Numbered from the stretch's first letter, positions 1 to 8,156 are shown. The stretch is 64,000 nucleotides of DNA from Micavibrio sp964400125 (GCA_964400125.1 CAYNSR010000003.1:1-64000); one strand, 5' to 3'. Translations and numbers: made by a program. Notes: generated by a model from the sequence alone, not told the origin.

Positions 1-73
1 TAAAATCCCGGGCAAGGATAAAAACAGGCGGAAATTCGCCACGGGAGAACGTAAGTGTCCATCCGCAAAGTTC

Positions 74-102
74 TTGAATCAAAAGAATCAGTTGTGATTC
101 AA
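74..102. repeat. Inverted repeat with three GANTC sites at the IS left end
   Basis: A perfect 8-bp inverted repeat (TTGAATCA at 74-81, TGATTCAA at 95-102) lies just upstream of the transposase fragment. It contains GANTC sites at 76-80, 85-89 and 96-100. GANTC is the target of the alphaproteobacterial CcrM methylase. The repeat probably belongs to the terminal or promoter region of the IS5-type element. Whether it is a terminal inverted repeat cannot be judged because the right end of the element is missing. Confidence 0.55.
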
Positions 103-131
103 TGGATGTGGCCCGACAGGAGGGGCCGCCG

Positions 132-458
132 ATGTGGACACCTGAGAACCGCGCCCGATACAATCGCGACAAGCTGCGTTACCCCAGCGACATGACCGAT
201 GAGGAATGGGCGCTGATTGAGCCGTTGATCCCTCCGGCGCGTCGTGGCGGACGCAGGCGCGAGGTGAATGTCCGGGAGGTGGTGAACGGCATCATGCTGC
301 TCTCTACGCTGTTCGGCCTGTTCCCGTTTTTGAAAAAACTCTTCGCTGATGGTGCTTATGCCGGACCCGTCTTTCATGACGCGCTGGCCAAAGTCCTGCC
401 ACATCTTCAAATCGAAATCGTCAAAAGACCCGATACCGCAAAAGGCTTCGTCGTCCTG
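132..458 (+). pseudogene. IS5-family transposase, internally deleted fragment
   Basis: The reading frame starts at ATG 132 behind an AGGAGG ribosome site and encodes the N-terminal IS5-type module (MTDEEWALIEPLIPP, about residues 17-31). Within about 70 residues it jumps from the N-terminal NGIM segment into the C-terminal segment LFGLFPFLKKLFADGAYAGP. The middle of the protein is gone, including the first catalytic Asp (normally in an IDSQSVK-like motif). The match stops at KGFVVL (about 458), before the normal VERT/E region, and runs into unrelated DNA. Only one of the three DDE residues can remain, so it cannot be active. Assignment rests on motif recognition; the deletion is seen directly. 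It lies next to the DUF2924 pair in what looks like mobile-element debris. Confidence 0.8.
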
Positions 459-465
459 CGTATGG

Positions 466-930
466 CTAATACTTGGCGCGGTGATAGGGTCGTTTTTCCT
501 TATCCTCTTTATTGCCCAAGCCAAAGAATGCATTGCCGTTCCAGCGCGTACCGGTAATTGCAAATGCAACACCAGAAAGGCTTTTATATTTCAGCCCCTG
601 ATATTCATAACCATCAGCCAGCACATACACATGATGCTCAACGCCTTTGACTTCTCGCACTAATCGTGTTCCTACCGCCAGGCGACCAACATCACTACGA
701 CGCTGCTGGACTGATTTACCCTCGGCCAACGCTTCCAGGCGATCAATTGTTGATTTGGTCAATCCGCCATAAGTCAGCTCCTGCATCCGATAGATGATCT
801 GATTGATCAGGTAGGTGCGATTATTGCGTGACTGAGGAGGCACATCAAAATGCCGGTTCCAGACCTGGAGCAGCTCCTTGGTTTCCATCGCTTCCAGCGA
901 TGCATACTCTTTTAATATGTCTATTTTCAT
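466..930 (-). CDS. DUF2924 domain-containing protein
   Basis: A 154-residue protein. The C-terminal half carries the typical DUF2924 pattern: GTRLVREVKGVEHHVYVLADG, then YKSLSGVAFAITGTRWNG and FFGL. The N-terminal half is helical and charged. DUF2924 proteins are common in alphaproteobacterial prophages and integrated elements, usually beside a serine recombinase; their molecular role is unknown. The start at 930 is chosen because AAAGGGG lies seven bases upstream and the ATG overlaps the stop of the preceding small gene (ATGA). The last 14 residues (KEDKEKRPYHRAKY) extend past the usual FFGL end and abut the broken IS5 copy, so the true 3' end may have been replaced when the IS inserted. No recombinase gene is visible in the window. 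Confidence 0.8.
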   Translation of the reverse strand: MKIDILKEYASLEAMETKELLQVWNRHFDVPPQSRNNRTYLINQIIYRMQELTYGGLTKSTIDRLEALAEGKSVQQRRSDVGRLAVGTRLVREVKGVEHHVYVLADGYEYQGLKYKSLSGVAFAITGTRWNGNAFFGLGNKEDKEKRPYHRAKY

Positions 931-1154
931 TGTTTTGCCCCTTTCTCCGCTCTCACTTGCGTGGGTTTGCGGCTGGGACATGAATGCTTCGAAGCAGAGG
1001 GAAGTCCAGTCAAACTTCTCTCATTTTCCGAGCTATTTAATTGATTATGCTGGTAAATCTGGTGGCGTAAAATCGCGCCCGCCAGGATCATGATAATCTC
1101 GGCATAACGCTCCGCACCCGTCATTTCATCTGGATTGCGTACCCTGTAATCCAT
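927..1154 (-). CDS. Small protein translationally coupled to the DUF2924 gene
   Basis: A 75-residue reading frame with a strong ribosome site (AAGGAGG at 1164-1170, nine bases before the ATG). Its stop overlaps the DUF2924 start in an ATGA, indicating translational coupling. The N-terminal stretch MTGAERYAEIIMILAGAILR resembles short proteins I recall seeing upstream of DUF2924 genes in alphaproteobacterial elements, where a helix of the type MTGAERIAEIAAIL is shared. The C-terminal half is low in recognisable features and may be degenerate. No function is known. That this is a gene is supported by the ribosome site and coupling rather than by a family assignment. Confidence 0.6.
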   Translation of the reverse strand: MDYRVRNPDEMTGAERYAEIIMILAGAILRHQIYQHNQLNSSENERSLTGLPSASKHSCPSRKPTQVRAEKGAKQ

Positions 1155-1234
1155 AGAGAAAAACCTCCTTCAAATTTGTTCTTCTCCTCTGGTTTGCCGT
1201 CACCCTTCAAAACGACGACGACGAAATAAAAAAA

Positions 1235-1253
1235 GTTCGAAACATTGTTCGAA
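1235..1253. promoter_or_regulatory. Possible operator: two GTTCGAA repeats 12 bp apart
   Basis: GTTCGAA occurs at 1235-1241 and again at 1247-1253. Each contains the palindrome TTCGAA, and the centres are 12 bp apart, close to one helical turn. The site lies about 80 bp upstream of the minus-strand DUF2924 pair, where a repressor operator would be expected. No regulator gene is visible. This is inference from symmetry and position. Confidence 0.35.
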
Positions 1254-1454
1254 TGCATCATTTTATCTTTGCAAACCGTGTTTTTCGGAAGTCGTTCTAA
1301 ATCAAGGCTTTGCCATGACCACTAAATATGCGCTTAGTAGCCAGAGGCCGTGAGAGAATATGAGACTTGAGAGAGAATTTCGGCTGAATTTGCGTTCTAA
1401 AAGTACGCAGGCGAAAGGCAAAACCGCGCGAACATTGGGCTTTTGCACAAAGAA

Positions 1455-1479
1455 AAACCCGCCAAGCGGGGCGGGTTGT
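1455..1479 (-). terminator. Rho-independent terminator of tRNA-Tyr
   Basis: On the minus strand the stem AACCCGCC pairs with GGCGGGTT across a six-base loop and is followed by a T-rich tract (TTTTTC). It begins about 9 bases after the tRNA CCA end, as expected for a monocistronic tRNA transcript. Confidence 0.8.
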
Positions 1480-1487
1480 TAAATAAA

Positions 1488-1573
1488 TGGTGGTGGGGAC
1501 AGGATTTGAACCTGTGTACTCGCTAGAGGCCAGATTTACAGTCTGGTGCCATTAACCACTCGGCCACCCCACC
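1488..1573 (-). tRNA. tRNA-Tyr (anticodon GTA)
   Basis: An 86-nt class II tRNA read on the minus strand. The acceptor stem GGTGGGG pairs with CCCCACC, followed by A and an encoded CCA (3' end at 1488). The anticodon stem-loop reads CAGACTGTAAATCTG, giving anticodon GTA. A long variable arm and a GTTCAAATC T-loop follow, as expected for bacterial tRNA-Tyr. It is divergent from rlmB, with mobile debris downstream of its 3' end. Confidence 0.95.
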
Positions 1574-1639
1574 ATCGGGGTTTCGTGCCAGCAAAAAAGA
1601 GAATTTTACTCGTCCTGTCAAGTGTGCGATGAATAAACC

Positions 1640-2698
1640 ATGAAAAATTCACGCAAAAATACCGGAAAAGGATCGGGGCGATCCACCTCGAGACCCCCGG
1701 CGCGGCCTTCCGGCAAATCCGGACGCCCGGCTGAGGGGCGCAAGGATTCGCGGCCTGCCGCCAAAACGGACGGCAAAGAAGGCAAATACGTCGCCACCGC
1801 CCGCGCCCGCAACGATGCCGCCGCACAGAACAAGCGCCCACGCGGCAAACATGCCGGAGCGGCGCATGACCGGTCCCGGGCGGAGGGCGCTGTTGCAGGC
1901 CGCCCGATGCCCCGGCACCGGGACAAGACTCCCGCCGCATATGAAAAGCGCGAACGCACCCCCGTTAAAAATCTGGGGCCGCGCCCGAATCTGTTCGGCA
2001 TGCACGCGGTGCGCGAAGCCTGGCTCAATCCGAAACGTTCGGTCCATGCACTGTACCTGACCGCCGAAACCGAACGGATTTTTGCCACATGGCCGACACC
2101 GCGAACCGAGCGCCCGTTGCCGATTCCGGCCACGAAGGAGGATCTCGAACGCATGCTGGGCCGCGATACCGTGCATCAGGGGTTTGCCCTGTCCGCCGCG
2201 CCCATCGAAGAGGTTTTCGTGCAGGATATCATCTCGATCGGGGCGGGGAAAAAACGCGCTGTGGTCTTGATGCTGGATCAGGTGACGGACCCGCATAATG
2301 TCGGAGCCATTCTCCGTTCCGCCTGCGCCTTCGGGGCTGACGGCGTTATCATGCAGCGCCGCCATGCGCCGGAACTGGAGGGCGTCTTGTGCAAAACCGC
2401 CTGCGGCGCAACGGAACATCTGGCGGTGGCCTATGAAACAAACCTGTCGCGTACACTCGAGGAACTAACCGAAAACGGCTATACCGTGATCGGCCTCGAC
2501 GAACATGCGGACAAGACGCTGGACGAGATTGGCGCGCCTGAAAAAGCCGTGCTGGTTCTGGGGGCCGAAGGCGAAGGGATGCGCCGTCTGGTCAAGGAGC
2601 ATTGCACCGTTCTGGTACGTCTGCCAACTCAACTCCCCATTGCCAGCCTGAATGTCTCCAACGCGGCGGCCGTGGCGCTGTATGCCCTTGTAAAATAA
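1640..2698 (+). CDS. rlmB: TrmH/SpoU-family rRNA 2'-O-methyltransferase, RlmB-like
   Basis: A 352-residue SPOUT-class methyltransferase, probably acting on 23S rRNA Gm2251 with S-adenosylmethionine. Residues 1-110 are a basic, Lys/Arg/Pro-rich, probably disordered extension, often seen in alphaproteobacterial members. Residues 112-190 are the SpoU substrate-binding domain (GMHAVREAWLNP). The catalytic SPOUT domain follows, with motif 1 (LDQVTDPHNVGAILRSACAF), motif 2 (LVLGAEGEGMRRL) and motif 3 (LPIASLNVSNAAAVALY), all intact. ATG 1640 is the first start and encodes the basic tail. No strong ribosome site precedes it, so the exact N-terminus is uncertain. RlmB is preferred over TrmH because of the substrate-binding domain and motif 3; another 2'-O-methylation target is possible. 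Confidence 0.88.
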   Translation: MKNSRKNTGKGSGRSTSRPPARPSGKSGRPAEGRKDSRPAAKTDGKEGKYVATARARNDAAAQNKRPRGKHAGAAHDRSRAEGAVAGRPMPRHRDKTPAAYEKRERTPVKNLGPRPNLFGMHAVREAWLNPKRSVHALYLTAETERIFATWPTPRTERPLPIPATKEDLERMLGRDTVHQGFALSAAPIEEVFVQDIISIGAGKKRAVVLMLDQVTDPHNVGAILRSACAFGADGVIMQRRHAPELEGVLCKTACGATEHLAVAYETNLSRTLEELTENGYTVIGLDEHADKTLDEIGAPEKAVLVLGAEGEGMRRLVKEHCTVLVRLPTQLPIASLNVSNAAAVALYALVK

Positions 2699-3066
2699 TA
2701 AAAAAGCAAAAATTATTGCCTTTCGGGGCGAAGCGGTCTAGAAAAACGGCATGTCTTTTTTCGGCAAACATCGCGGTCTGCAAGCTGTTGCGCCCTTGGG
2801 CGGGGCTTTTGCTGCCGGAATGGCGCGGTCCCAGCCAGTTCCGCCATGCCCGATTCTGCACCCAAGATCGACATTGCCGTCCGTCGCCAGCGTCATGCGT
2901 TCGCGCCATGCCTATTTGCAGCATGTTGCAAACCCAATTTACAAGGCCATCCCCGCCGCGCGCGCACCGGACTCCGCCACCCATGGCAGGCCGGGCTTTA
3001 AGCTGCAGATCACGGGCTTTACCGTATAAGATTGTCACACGCTTTTCCGCTGTTATACTCCCGCCT
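2699..3066. other. 368-bp gap between rlmB and polA
   Basis: Open frames of up to about 150 codons cross this stretch on both strands, including an upstream extension of the polA frame. None has a ribosome site or recognisable domain, and the polA extension does not resemble DNA polymerase I N-termini. The right end holds the polA promoter. The GC-rich stretch 2780-3000 shows no feature I can support. Confidence 0.5.
3032..3059 (+). promoter_or_regulatory. polA promoter, probably leaderless
   Basis: TTGTCA (3032-3037) and TATACT (3054-3059) are separated by 16 bp, a good sigma-70-type match. The polA ATG begins at 3067, seven bases after the -10 box, so transcription should start at or next to the start codon. 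No Shine-Dalgarno sequence lies between. The inference is a leaderless mRNA. Confidence 0.6.
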
Positions 3067-5853
3067 ATGGCACAGGCACTCCCCGATTCCGCTGCGGTAC
3101 AAGATGAAATTTTTCTGGTCGATGGGTCCGGTTATATTTTCCGGGCCTATTTTGCCCTGCCGCAAAACCTGACCAATCCGCAAGGCGTTCCGGTCGGGGC
3201 GGTTTTGGGCTTCGTCAATATGATTACCAAATTGCTGACCGACCTGCATGCGCCATCCATCGCGGTGATTTTCGACGCGGCGCGGAAGAATTACCGCAAC
3301 GATCTGTATGCGGAATACAAAGCCAACCGCAGCGAAACCCCGGAAGACCTGATCCCGCAATTTCCCCTGATCCGCGCGGCGACGGAAGCCTTTGATATTC
3401 CGGCGATTGAACTGGAAGGTTATGAGGCCGACGACCTGATTGCCACCTATTCGCGCCTTGCGCTCGAACAGGGGAAAACCGTCACCATCGTGGGCACCGA
3501 CAAGGATTTGATGCAACTGGTCCGCCCCGGCATCCGCATGTATGACCCGATCAAGGGGCGTTATCTGGATGAAAGCGATATCATCGGCAAATTCGGCGTC
3601 ACGCCGGACAAGGTTATCGATGTGCAATCTCTGGTCGGGGATGCAAGCGATAATATCCCGGGTGTTCCGGGCATCGGCGTGAAAACGGCGGCGCAACTGA
3701 TTACCGAATACGGCACGCTCGACAATCTTCTTGCCCGGGCGCATGAAATCAAACAGCCCAAACGCCGTGACACGCTGATCGAATATGCCGATATCGCCCG
3801 CCTGTCGCGTCAACTGGTGACTCTGCATCAGGACGTGCCTGTTCCCCGTGCGCTGGAAGATTTAAAGGCCCGCGACCCGCACACCGAAAAACTGGCTACC
3901 TTTTTACAGGCACAAGGGTTTAAAAGCGCCCTCGCCCGGATCGGTGCGCCCGCGCCGCAACCGGCACAGCAACGGGAAACGGAACAGCCCCCCGCGCCGC
4001 AGATATTGCCGCCCGTCCGCAAGGCGGAGTATACCCTTATTACCGATCTTGCCATCCTCGACGAATGGCTGGCAGAAGCACGGGACCGGGGCGTTTTGTG
4101 CGTTGATACCGAAACCACCTGGCTGACCCCGGCCAAGGCGCGTCTGGTGGGGGTATCGCTGGCCGTGACCCCGGACCGGGCCGCCTATATTCCGGTCGGA
4201 CATGTCCTGCATGTCGATCTTCTGGGCGGCAGCAGCAATGCGCGGCACAAACAACTGGCGCTGGACGATGTGATCGCCCGGCTCAAACCCGTTCTGGAAG
4301 ACGATGCGATCTTAAAGATCGGCCATAATATCAAATACGACTGGCAGATTTTTGCCAATCACGGCATTCATATGGTCTGCATGGACGATACGATGTTGCT
4401 GTCCTATGTGCTGGATGGGACCGAACACGGTCACGGCATGGATGAACTTTCCGAACGCTTCCTCGGCCACAAAACCATCACCTTCGAAGACGTCGCCGGG
4501 AAGGGAAAGAATCAGGTCAGCTTTGACAGGGTCGATATTGAAAAGGCCCGCGATTACGCCGCCGAAGATGCGGAAATTACCCTGCGCCTGCACCATGTCC
4601 TGAAGCCGCGTCTGGCGCAGGAACATATGGTGCGGGTTTATGAAGATATCGAACGCCCGCTTATTCCGGTGATCGCGCAGATGGAACATGCCGGCATCAA
4701 AATCGATACCGCGTTTTTAAAATCTTTAAGCCACGAATTCGGCACCAAGCTTGTGGCGCTGGAAAAGGAAATCACAAAACTGGCCGGGCGCGAATTCAAT
4801 GTTGCATCCCCCAAACAGATGGGCGTCATTCTGTTCGAGGAAATGGGCCTGCCCGGCGGGAAAAAAACCAAGACGGGCGACTGGTCAACGGCGGTCGATG
4901 TGCTGGACAACCTGTCCGGACAGGGACATGCCATCATCGATAAAATCCTTGAATGGCGGCAACTGTCAAAACTGAAATCGACCTATACCGATGCGCTTCA
5001 AAATGAAATGAACCCGGTGAATGGTCGCATCCACACTTCGTTCAACATGACCGGAACGACAACGGGCCGCCTGTCCTCGACCGATCCAAACCTGCAAAAT
5101 ATTCCGATCCGCACCGAAGAAGGCCGCCGTATCCGCCGCGCCTTTATTGCCGAACCGGGCTGGAAAATATTGTCGGTCGATTACAGTCAGGTCGAATTGC
5201 GGCTGGCGGCGGCGCTAGCCGATGTCAAAGCCCTGAAACAGGCGTTTATCGACAAGATCGACATTCATGCCCTGACCGCGTCGCAGGTTTTCGGCGTGCC
5301 ACTCGATCAGGTCACGCCCGATTTGCGCCGCTCGGCCAAAGCCGTCAATTTCGGCATTATCTACGGCATCAGCGGCTTCGGTCTGGCCAGACAACTGAAT
5401 GTCAGCGTCGGTGAGGCCAGTGATTTTATCAAACGTTACCTCAATAAATTCCGCGAGATTCAGGATTATATGGAGGCCTGCAAGGACGAGGCGCGGAAAT
5501 TCGGCTATGTCAGGACGCTTTATGGCCGCAAATGCTTTATCCCCAATATCAACGCCAAAAACGGCGCGTGGCGCAGCGGGGCCGAACGTCAGGCCATCAA
5601 CGCGCCGCTTCAAGGCACGGCGGCGGATATCATGAAAATGGCCATGGCCCGTATGCCGCAGGCCTTAAACGATGCCGACCTGAGCGCCAGAATGCTGTTG
5701 CAGGTACACGATGAACTGGTCTTCGAAGTACCGGAGAACGAAGCCGAAGCCACAGCCGCGCTGGTCAGGAACGTCATGCAGGGCGCGGCGGAGATCGGCG
5801 TCCCGCTCGAAGCCGAGGCAGGATGGGGCGATAACTGGGCCGATGCGCATTAA
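3067..5853 (+). CDS. polA: DNA polymerase I
   Basis: A 928-residue enzyme with all three classical activities. The N-terminus (FLVDGSGYIFRAYFALP) and the region to about residue 290 form the 5'-3' exonuclease, including GYEADDLIATY and GDASDNIPGVPGIG. A 3'-5' proofreading domain follows at about 330-510 with its acidic residues intact (CVDTETTWL, GHNIKYDW, YAAEDAEITL). The polymerase domain carries motif A (SVDYSQVELRLAAALA), motif B (RRSAKAVNFGIIYGISGFG) and motif C (QVHDELVFEV). It fills gaps after Okazaki-primer removal and in excision repair. The start at 3067 is chosen from homology of the N-terminus; the frame stays open upstream but the extension is not polymerase-like. Translation is probably leaderless. 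It converges with the channel gene eight bases downstream. Confidence 0.97.
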   Translation: MAQALPDSAAVQDEIFLVDGSGYIFRAYFALPQNLTNPQGVPVGAVLGFVNMITKLLTDLHAPSIAVIFDAARKNYRNDLYAEYKANRSETPEDLIPQFPLIRAATEAFDIPAIELEGYEADDLIATYSRLALEQGKTVTIVGTDKDLMQLVRPGIRMYDPIKGRYLDESDIIGKFGVTPDKVIDVQSLVGDASDNIPGVPGIGVKTAAQLITEYGTLDNLLARAHEIKQPKRRDTLIEYADIARLSRQLVTLHQDVPVPRALEDLKARDPHTEKLATFLQAQGFKSALARIGAPAPQPAQQRETEQPPAPQILPPVRKAEYTLITDLAILDEWLAEARDRGVLCVDTETTWLTPAKARLVGVSLAVTPDRAAYIPVGHVLHVDLLGGSSNARHKQLALDDVIARLKPVLEDDAILKIGHNIKYDWQIFANHGIHMVCMDDTMLLSYVLDGTEHGHGMDELSERFLGHKTITFEDVAGKGKNQVSFDRVDIEKARDYAAEDAEITLRLHHVLKPRLAQEHMVRVYEDIERPLIPVIAQMEHAGIKIDTAFLKSLSHEFGTKLVALEKEITKLAGREFNVASPKQMGVILFEEMGLPGGKKTKTGDWSTAVDVLDNLSGQGHAIIDKILEWRQLSKLKSTYTDALQNEMNPVNGRIHTSFNMTGTTTGRLSSTDPNLQNIPIRTEEGRRIRRAFIAEPGWKILSVDYSQVELRLAAALADVKALKQAFIDKIDIHALTASQVFGVPLDQVTPDLRRSAKAVNFGIIYGISGFGLARQLNVSVGEASDFIKRYLNKFREIQDYMEACKDEARKFGYVRTLYGRKCFIPNINAKNGAWRSGAERQAINAPLQGTAADIMKMAMARMPQALNDADLSARMLLQVHDELVFEVPENEAEATAALVRNVMQGAAEIGVPLEAEAGWGDNWADAH

Positions 5854-5861
5854 AAACAGGC

Positions 5862-6680
5862 CTATCTCTTCTCCTGCAAACGTTCGATCTCGGCACGCAA
5901 TCCGGCAATGTCGTCGCGAATATTTTGTAAAACGTCCATCTGCGCATGATGGGTATGTTGCAACCCGTCCGGATCATCATGTTCATGCAGGATATTCATG
6001 GCATCGACGATAATGCCGATAAACAGATTCAGGACCGCGAAGGTCGTAATCATGATAAATATCACAAAAAATATCCATGACCACGGAAAAACGGCCATCG
6101 TCGGCATCGCGATATTTTCCGCCCATCCCTCAAGCGTCATCAACTGGAAAAGCGTGAACATCGAACTGCCGAGCGACCCGAAGATTTCTTCGAGCGCCGG
6201 GTCGCCGGATCTGCCGAAAATCTGCGTGGTCAGAACGGCCGCGACATAAAAAATCAGCAGCAAAACCATCATGATCGAGGCCATGCCGGGAATGGCACTG
6301 AACAGAGCCGTGATAACCCGGCGCAATCTCGGCACAGTCGACATCAGGCGCAATATCCGCAAAACGCGCAAGGTCCGCAGCATCGCAAACGGCCCGATTG
6401 CCGGGATCAGGGATATCCCCACCACCACAAAGTCAAAATTGTTCCAGCCGTTGCGGAAAAAAGACAACCGGTACACATAAATCCGCGCCAAGATTTCAAC
6501 AACAAAAACGGACAGGATCAGCCGGTCGAACACATGCAGGAACCCGCCATAGCGATCCATGACCGCATCGCTTGTCTCAAGGCCGAGCGTCACCGCATTG
6601 ACAACGATCAGGGCCGTAATGGTTTTCAAAAATGCGGAAGATTCAACGATCTCCCTGATCCGCGCCTCGACAGCCATCAT
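5862..6680 (-). CDS. NaChBac-type single-domain voltage-gated cation channel
   Basis: A 272-residue six-helix inner-membrane channel expected to work as a homotetramer. S1 is about residues 17-37, S2 about 50-70 and S3 about 80-98 (WNNFDFVVVGISLIP). S4 carries regularly spaced arginines (LRTLRVLRILRLMS) for voltage sensing. S5 and S6 flank a pore loop with filter TLEGWAE. Bacterial sodium channels usually have TLESW here, so glycine replaces serine in a key position. S6 ends in NLFIGIIVDAMN, followed by a coiled-coil tail (HAQMDVLQNIRDDIAGLRAEIERLQ), as in the family. The start at 6680 (two adjacent ATGs) follows AAGGGGGG. The gene begins eight bases after the DUF1223 gene stop, so they are probably co-transcribed. 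Ion selectivity cannot be told from sequence alone. Confidence 0.85.
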   Translation of the reverse strand: MMAVEARIREIVESSAFLKTITALIVVNAVTLGLETSDAVMDRYGGFLHVFDRLILSVFVVEILARIYVYRLSFFRNGWNNFDFVVVGISLIPAIGPFAMLRTLRVLRILRLMSTVPRLRRVITALFSAIPGMASIMMVLLLIFYVAAVLTTQIFGRSGDPALEEIFGSLGSSMFTLFQLMTLEGWAENIAMPTMAVFPWSWIFFVIFIMITTFAVLNLFIGIIVDAMNILHEHDDPDGLQHTHHAQMDVLQNIRDDIAGLRAEIERLQEKR

Positions 6681-6688
6681 ACCCCCCC

Positions 6689-7498
6689 TTATAATCCTTC
6701 GTCTATACTGTTTTTCACGTCCTGCGGCGACAGATCCGCCTTTCCTGCCGCCAGGATCGCGCCGCTCCGGCGGTCCTGCGCCACTACCACGAAAGCATCT
6801 CCCGGCATATCCTGCGGCGGCGTCACGGACCACACGCGCCTGTTTCCATCCCAGAAACCGGAATCGATGATGCCGCTTGCGACATAGGCGGGCATTCTTT
6901 CACGCGCCTGACGGTTGCCCTCGCCCTGCGCAATCCGTGGAGTCTTCCGGATCATAATCAGGCGCAGGACATACGGCTCTTCCAGCGCGGCGCTATCGGT
7001 TCTCAAGGACGGCAGGACGACATCATAGACACCTTCCGCCGTGCCGGGCTGAATCATCATGGGCTGAACACGAAAGGATTCCGCCCGTTGCGCCAGAATC
7101 GCCGCCGCCGTCTTCTGGACGTTATATCCCGGGAGCTGGACGCGGCCATTGATGACCATTTGCGGCGTGTAGCGCGACCCGGATTTCAGCATCCGGATAT
7201 ACAAATCCTGCTGCGCGGTGCAAAAAGATTGCGACATCCCCCCCGGCGTCCCCGTGTCGAAATAATCGACCATGCAGGTAAACCCCAGAATTTCCGGATC
7301 GCTCAGGATATCATGCATGTTGCGTTCCGCCTGCGGACAAAACGGGCAGCGTTCCGCGCTGAACAACTCGACGAAAACCAGCCCCTTTCCCGTAGCGGTC
7401 CCCGGGGCATCCTGCGCCCGCACAGGTACTGCCCCGGGCATCGCGCCCAGAAAGGCAACGGCAAGGACAATGGCAATGCTGCGGTAAAAACACTTCAT
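6689..7498 (-). CDS. DUF1223 secreted thioredoxin-fold protein
   Basis: A 269-residue protein with an N-terminal signal peptide (MKCFYRSIAIVLAVAFLGAM, cleavage probably after VRAQ). The DUF1223 pattern follows: FVELFSAERCPFCPQAER with a CPFC redox-like motif, then VDYFDTGTPGG and YTPQMVINGRVQLPG. This is a thioredoxin-like family whose role is not established; the cysteines suggest periplasmic redox or metal handling. The start at 7498 is chosen because it gives the signal peptide; no good ribosome site precedes it, and an upstream in-frame start at 7600 would put a basic extension before it. It is divergent from gpt and lies immediately upstream of the channel gene. Confidence 0.82.
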   Translation of the reverse strand: MKCFYRSIAIVLAVAFLGAMPGAVPVRAQDAPGTATGKGLVFVELFSAERCPFCPQAERNMHDILSDPEILGFTCMVDYFDTGTPGGMSQSFCTAQQDLYIRMLKSGSRYTPQMVINGRVQLPGYNVQKTAAAILAQRAESFRVQPMMIQPGTAEGVYDVVLPSLRTDSAALEEPYVLRLIMIRKTPRIAQGEGNRQARERMPAYVASGIIDSGFWDGNRRVWSVTPPQDMPGDAFVVVAQDRRSGAILAAGKADLSPQDVKNSIDEGL

Positions 7499-7657
7499 GG
7501 GCACAGAATACGCAGGCTTTTGCGCCAATGGAACAGCGAACCGTAAAAATCCCTTTGATTTCCCTCGATTTTTACCCTTCCCTGCGATAGAGATAATCAT
7601 TGTGATTCTTTAACGAAATCACGGGAAAAAATCGACAACGCACGAACGGGGTCTACC

Positions 7658-8149
7658 ATGTCTTCCAGCGCCAACCATCTCGATATGCCATTAACATGGG
7701 AAGAGGTGAATCTTCATGCCAAGTCTCTGGCGCTAAAACTGGCCGGGAAAGGGCCGTGGAAGGGCGTCGTTGCCGTCACCAGCGGCGGCATGGTCCCGGC
7801 CTGTATCGTCGCCCGCCATCTCGGCGTTCGCCACATCGAAACATTCTGCGTTTCCAGCTATGACGACCAGACGCAAGGCAAAACAGACATCATCAAGCAG
7901 GCGGATCAGGCCGGTGACGGTGAGGGCTGGCTGGTGATTGACGATCTGGCCGACAGGGGCAATACACTCCGGACCATTCGCCAGTTCCTGCCCAAGGCGC
8001 ATTATGCCACGATCTACGCCAAGCCCTTGGGTGAACCAACCGTAGACACCTACATCATGAGCGTTTCTCAGGACACATGGTTGCATTTTCCATGGGAGGA
8101 AAATGAAAAAAGCTATATCGCACCGCCTGCCCCCGGACGAGAAATCTGA
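7658..8149 (+). CDS. gpt: Xanthine phosphoribosyltransferase
   Basis: A 163-residue type I phosphoribosyltransferase that salvages xanthine, guanine or hypoxanthine with PRPP. The PRPP loop is WLVIDDLADRGNT (about residues 90-102), and the VAVTSGGMVPACIVARHL segment forms the phosphate-binding loop. The C-terminal IMSVSQDTWLHFPWE matches the Gpt purine-specificity region closely. The length fits the enterobacterial enzyme (152 residues). It is followed after seven bases by an alpha/beta-hydrolase-like gene and is probably co-transcribed with it. With guaB, guaA and purF elsewhere in the window it belongs to guanine-nucleotide metabolism. Confidence 0.93.
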   Translation: MSSSANHLDMPLTWEEVNLHAKSLALKLAGKGPWKGVVAVTSGGMVPACIVARHLGVRHIETFCVSSYDDQTQGKTDIIKQADQAGDGEGWLVIDDLADRGNTLRTIRQFLPKAHYATIYAKPLGEPTVDTYIMSVSQDTWLHFPWEENEKSYIAPPAPGREI

Positions 8150-8156
8150 ACTGTAA

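Larger units (their letters stand above)
1155..1487. other. Intergenic region between DUF2924 pair and tRNA-Tyr
   Basis: About 330 bases without a recognisable gene. It holds the ribosome site of the small minus-strand gene (1164-1170), a GACGACGACGA triplet run near 1212-1222, a possible operator at 1235-1253 and the tRNA-Tyr terminator at 1455-1479. The stretch 1260-1450 shows nothing I can name. It lies directly downstream of the tRNA-Tyr 3' end, where integrated elements often sit. Confidence 0.5.

Noticed and set aside
2602..3066. Continuation of the polA frame upstream, giving a 1083-residue protein
   Set aside because: The extra 155 residues resemble no polymerase N-terminus and overlap the rlmB 3' end; ATG 3067 gives the conserved N-terminus and a promoter lies directly before it.
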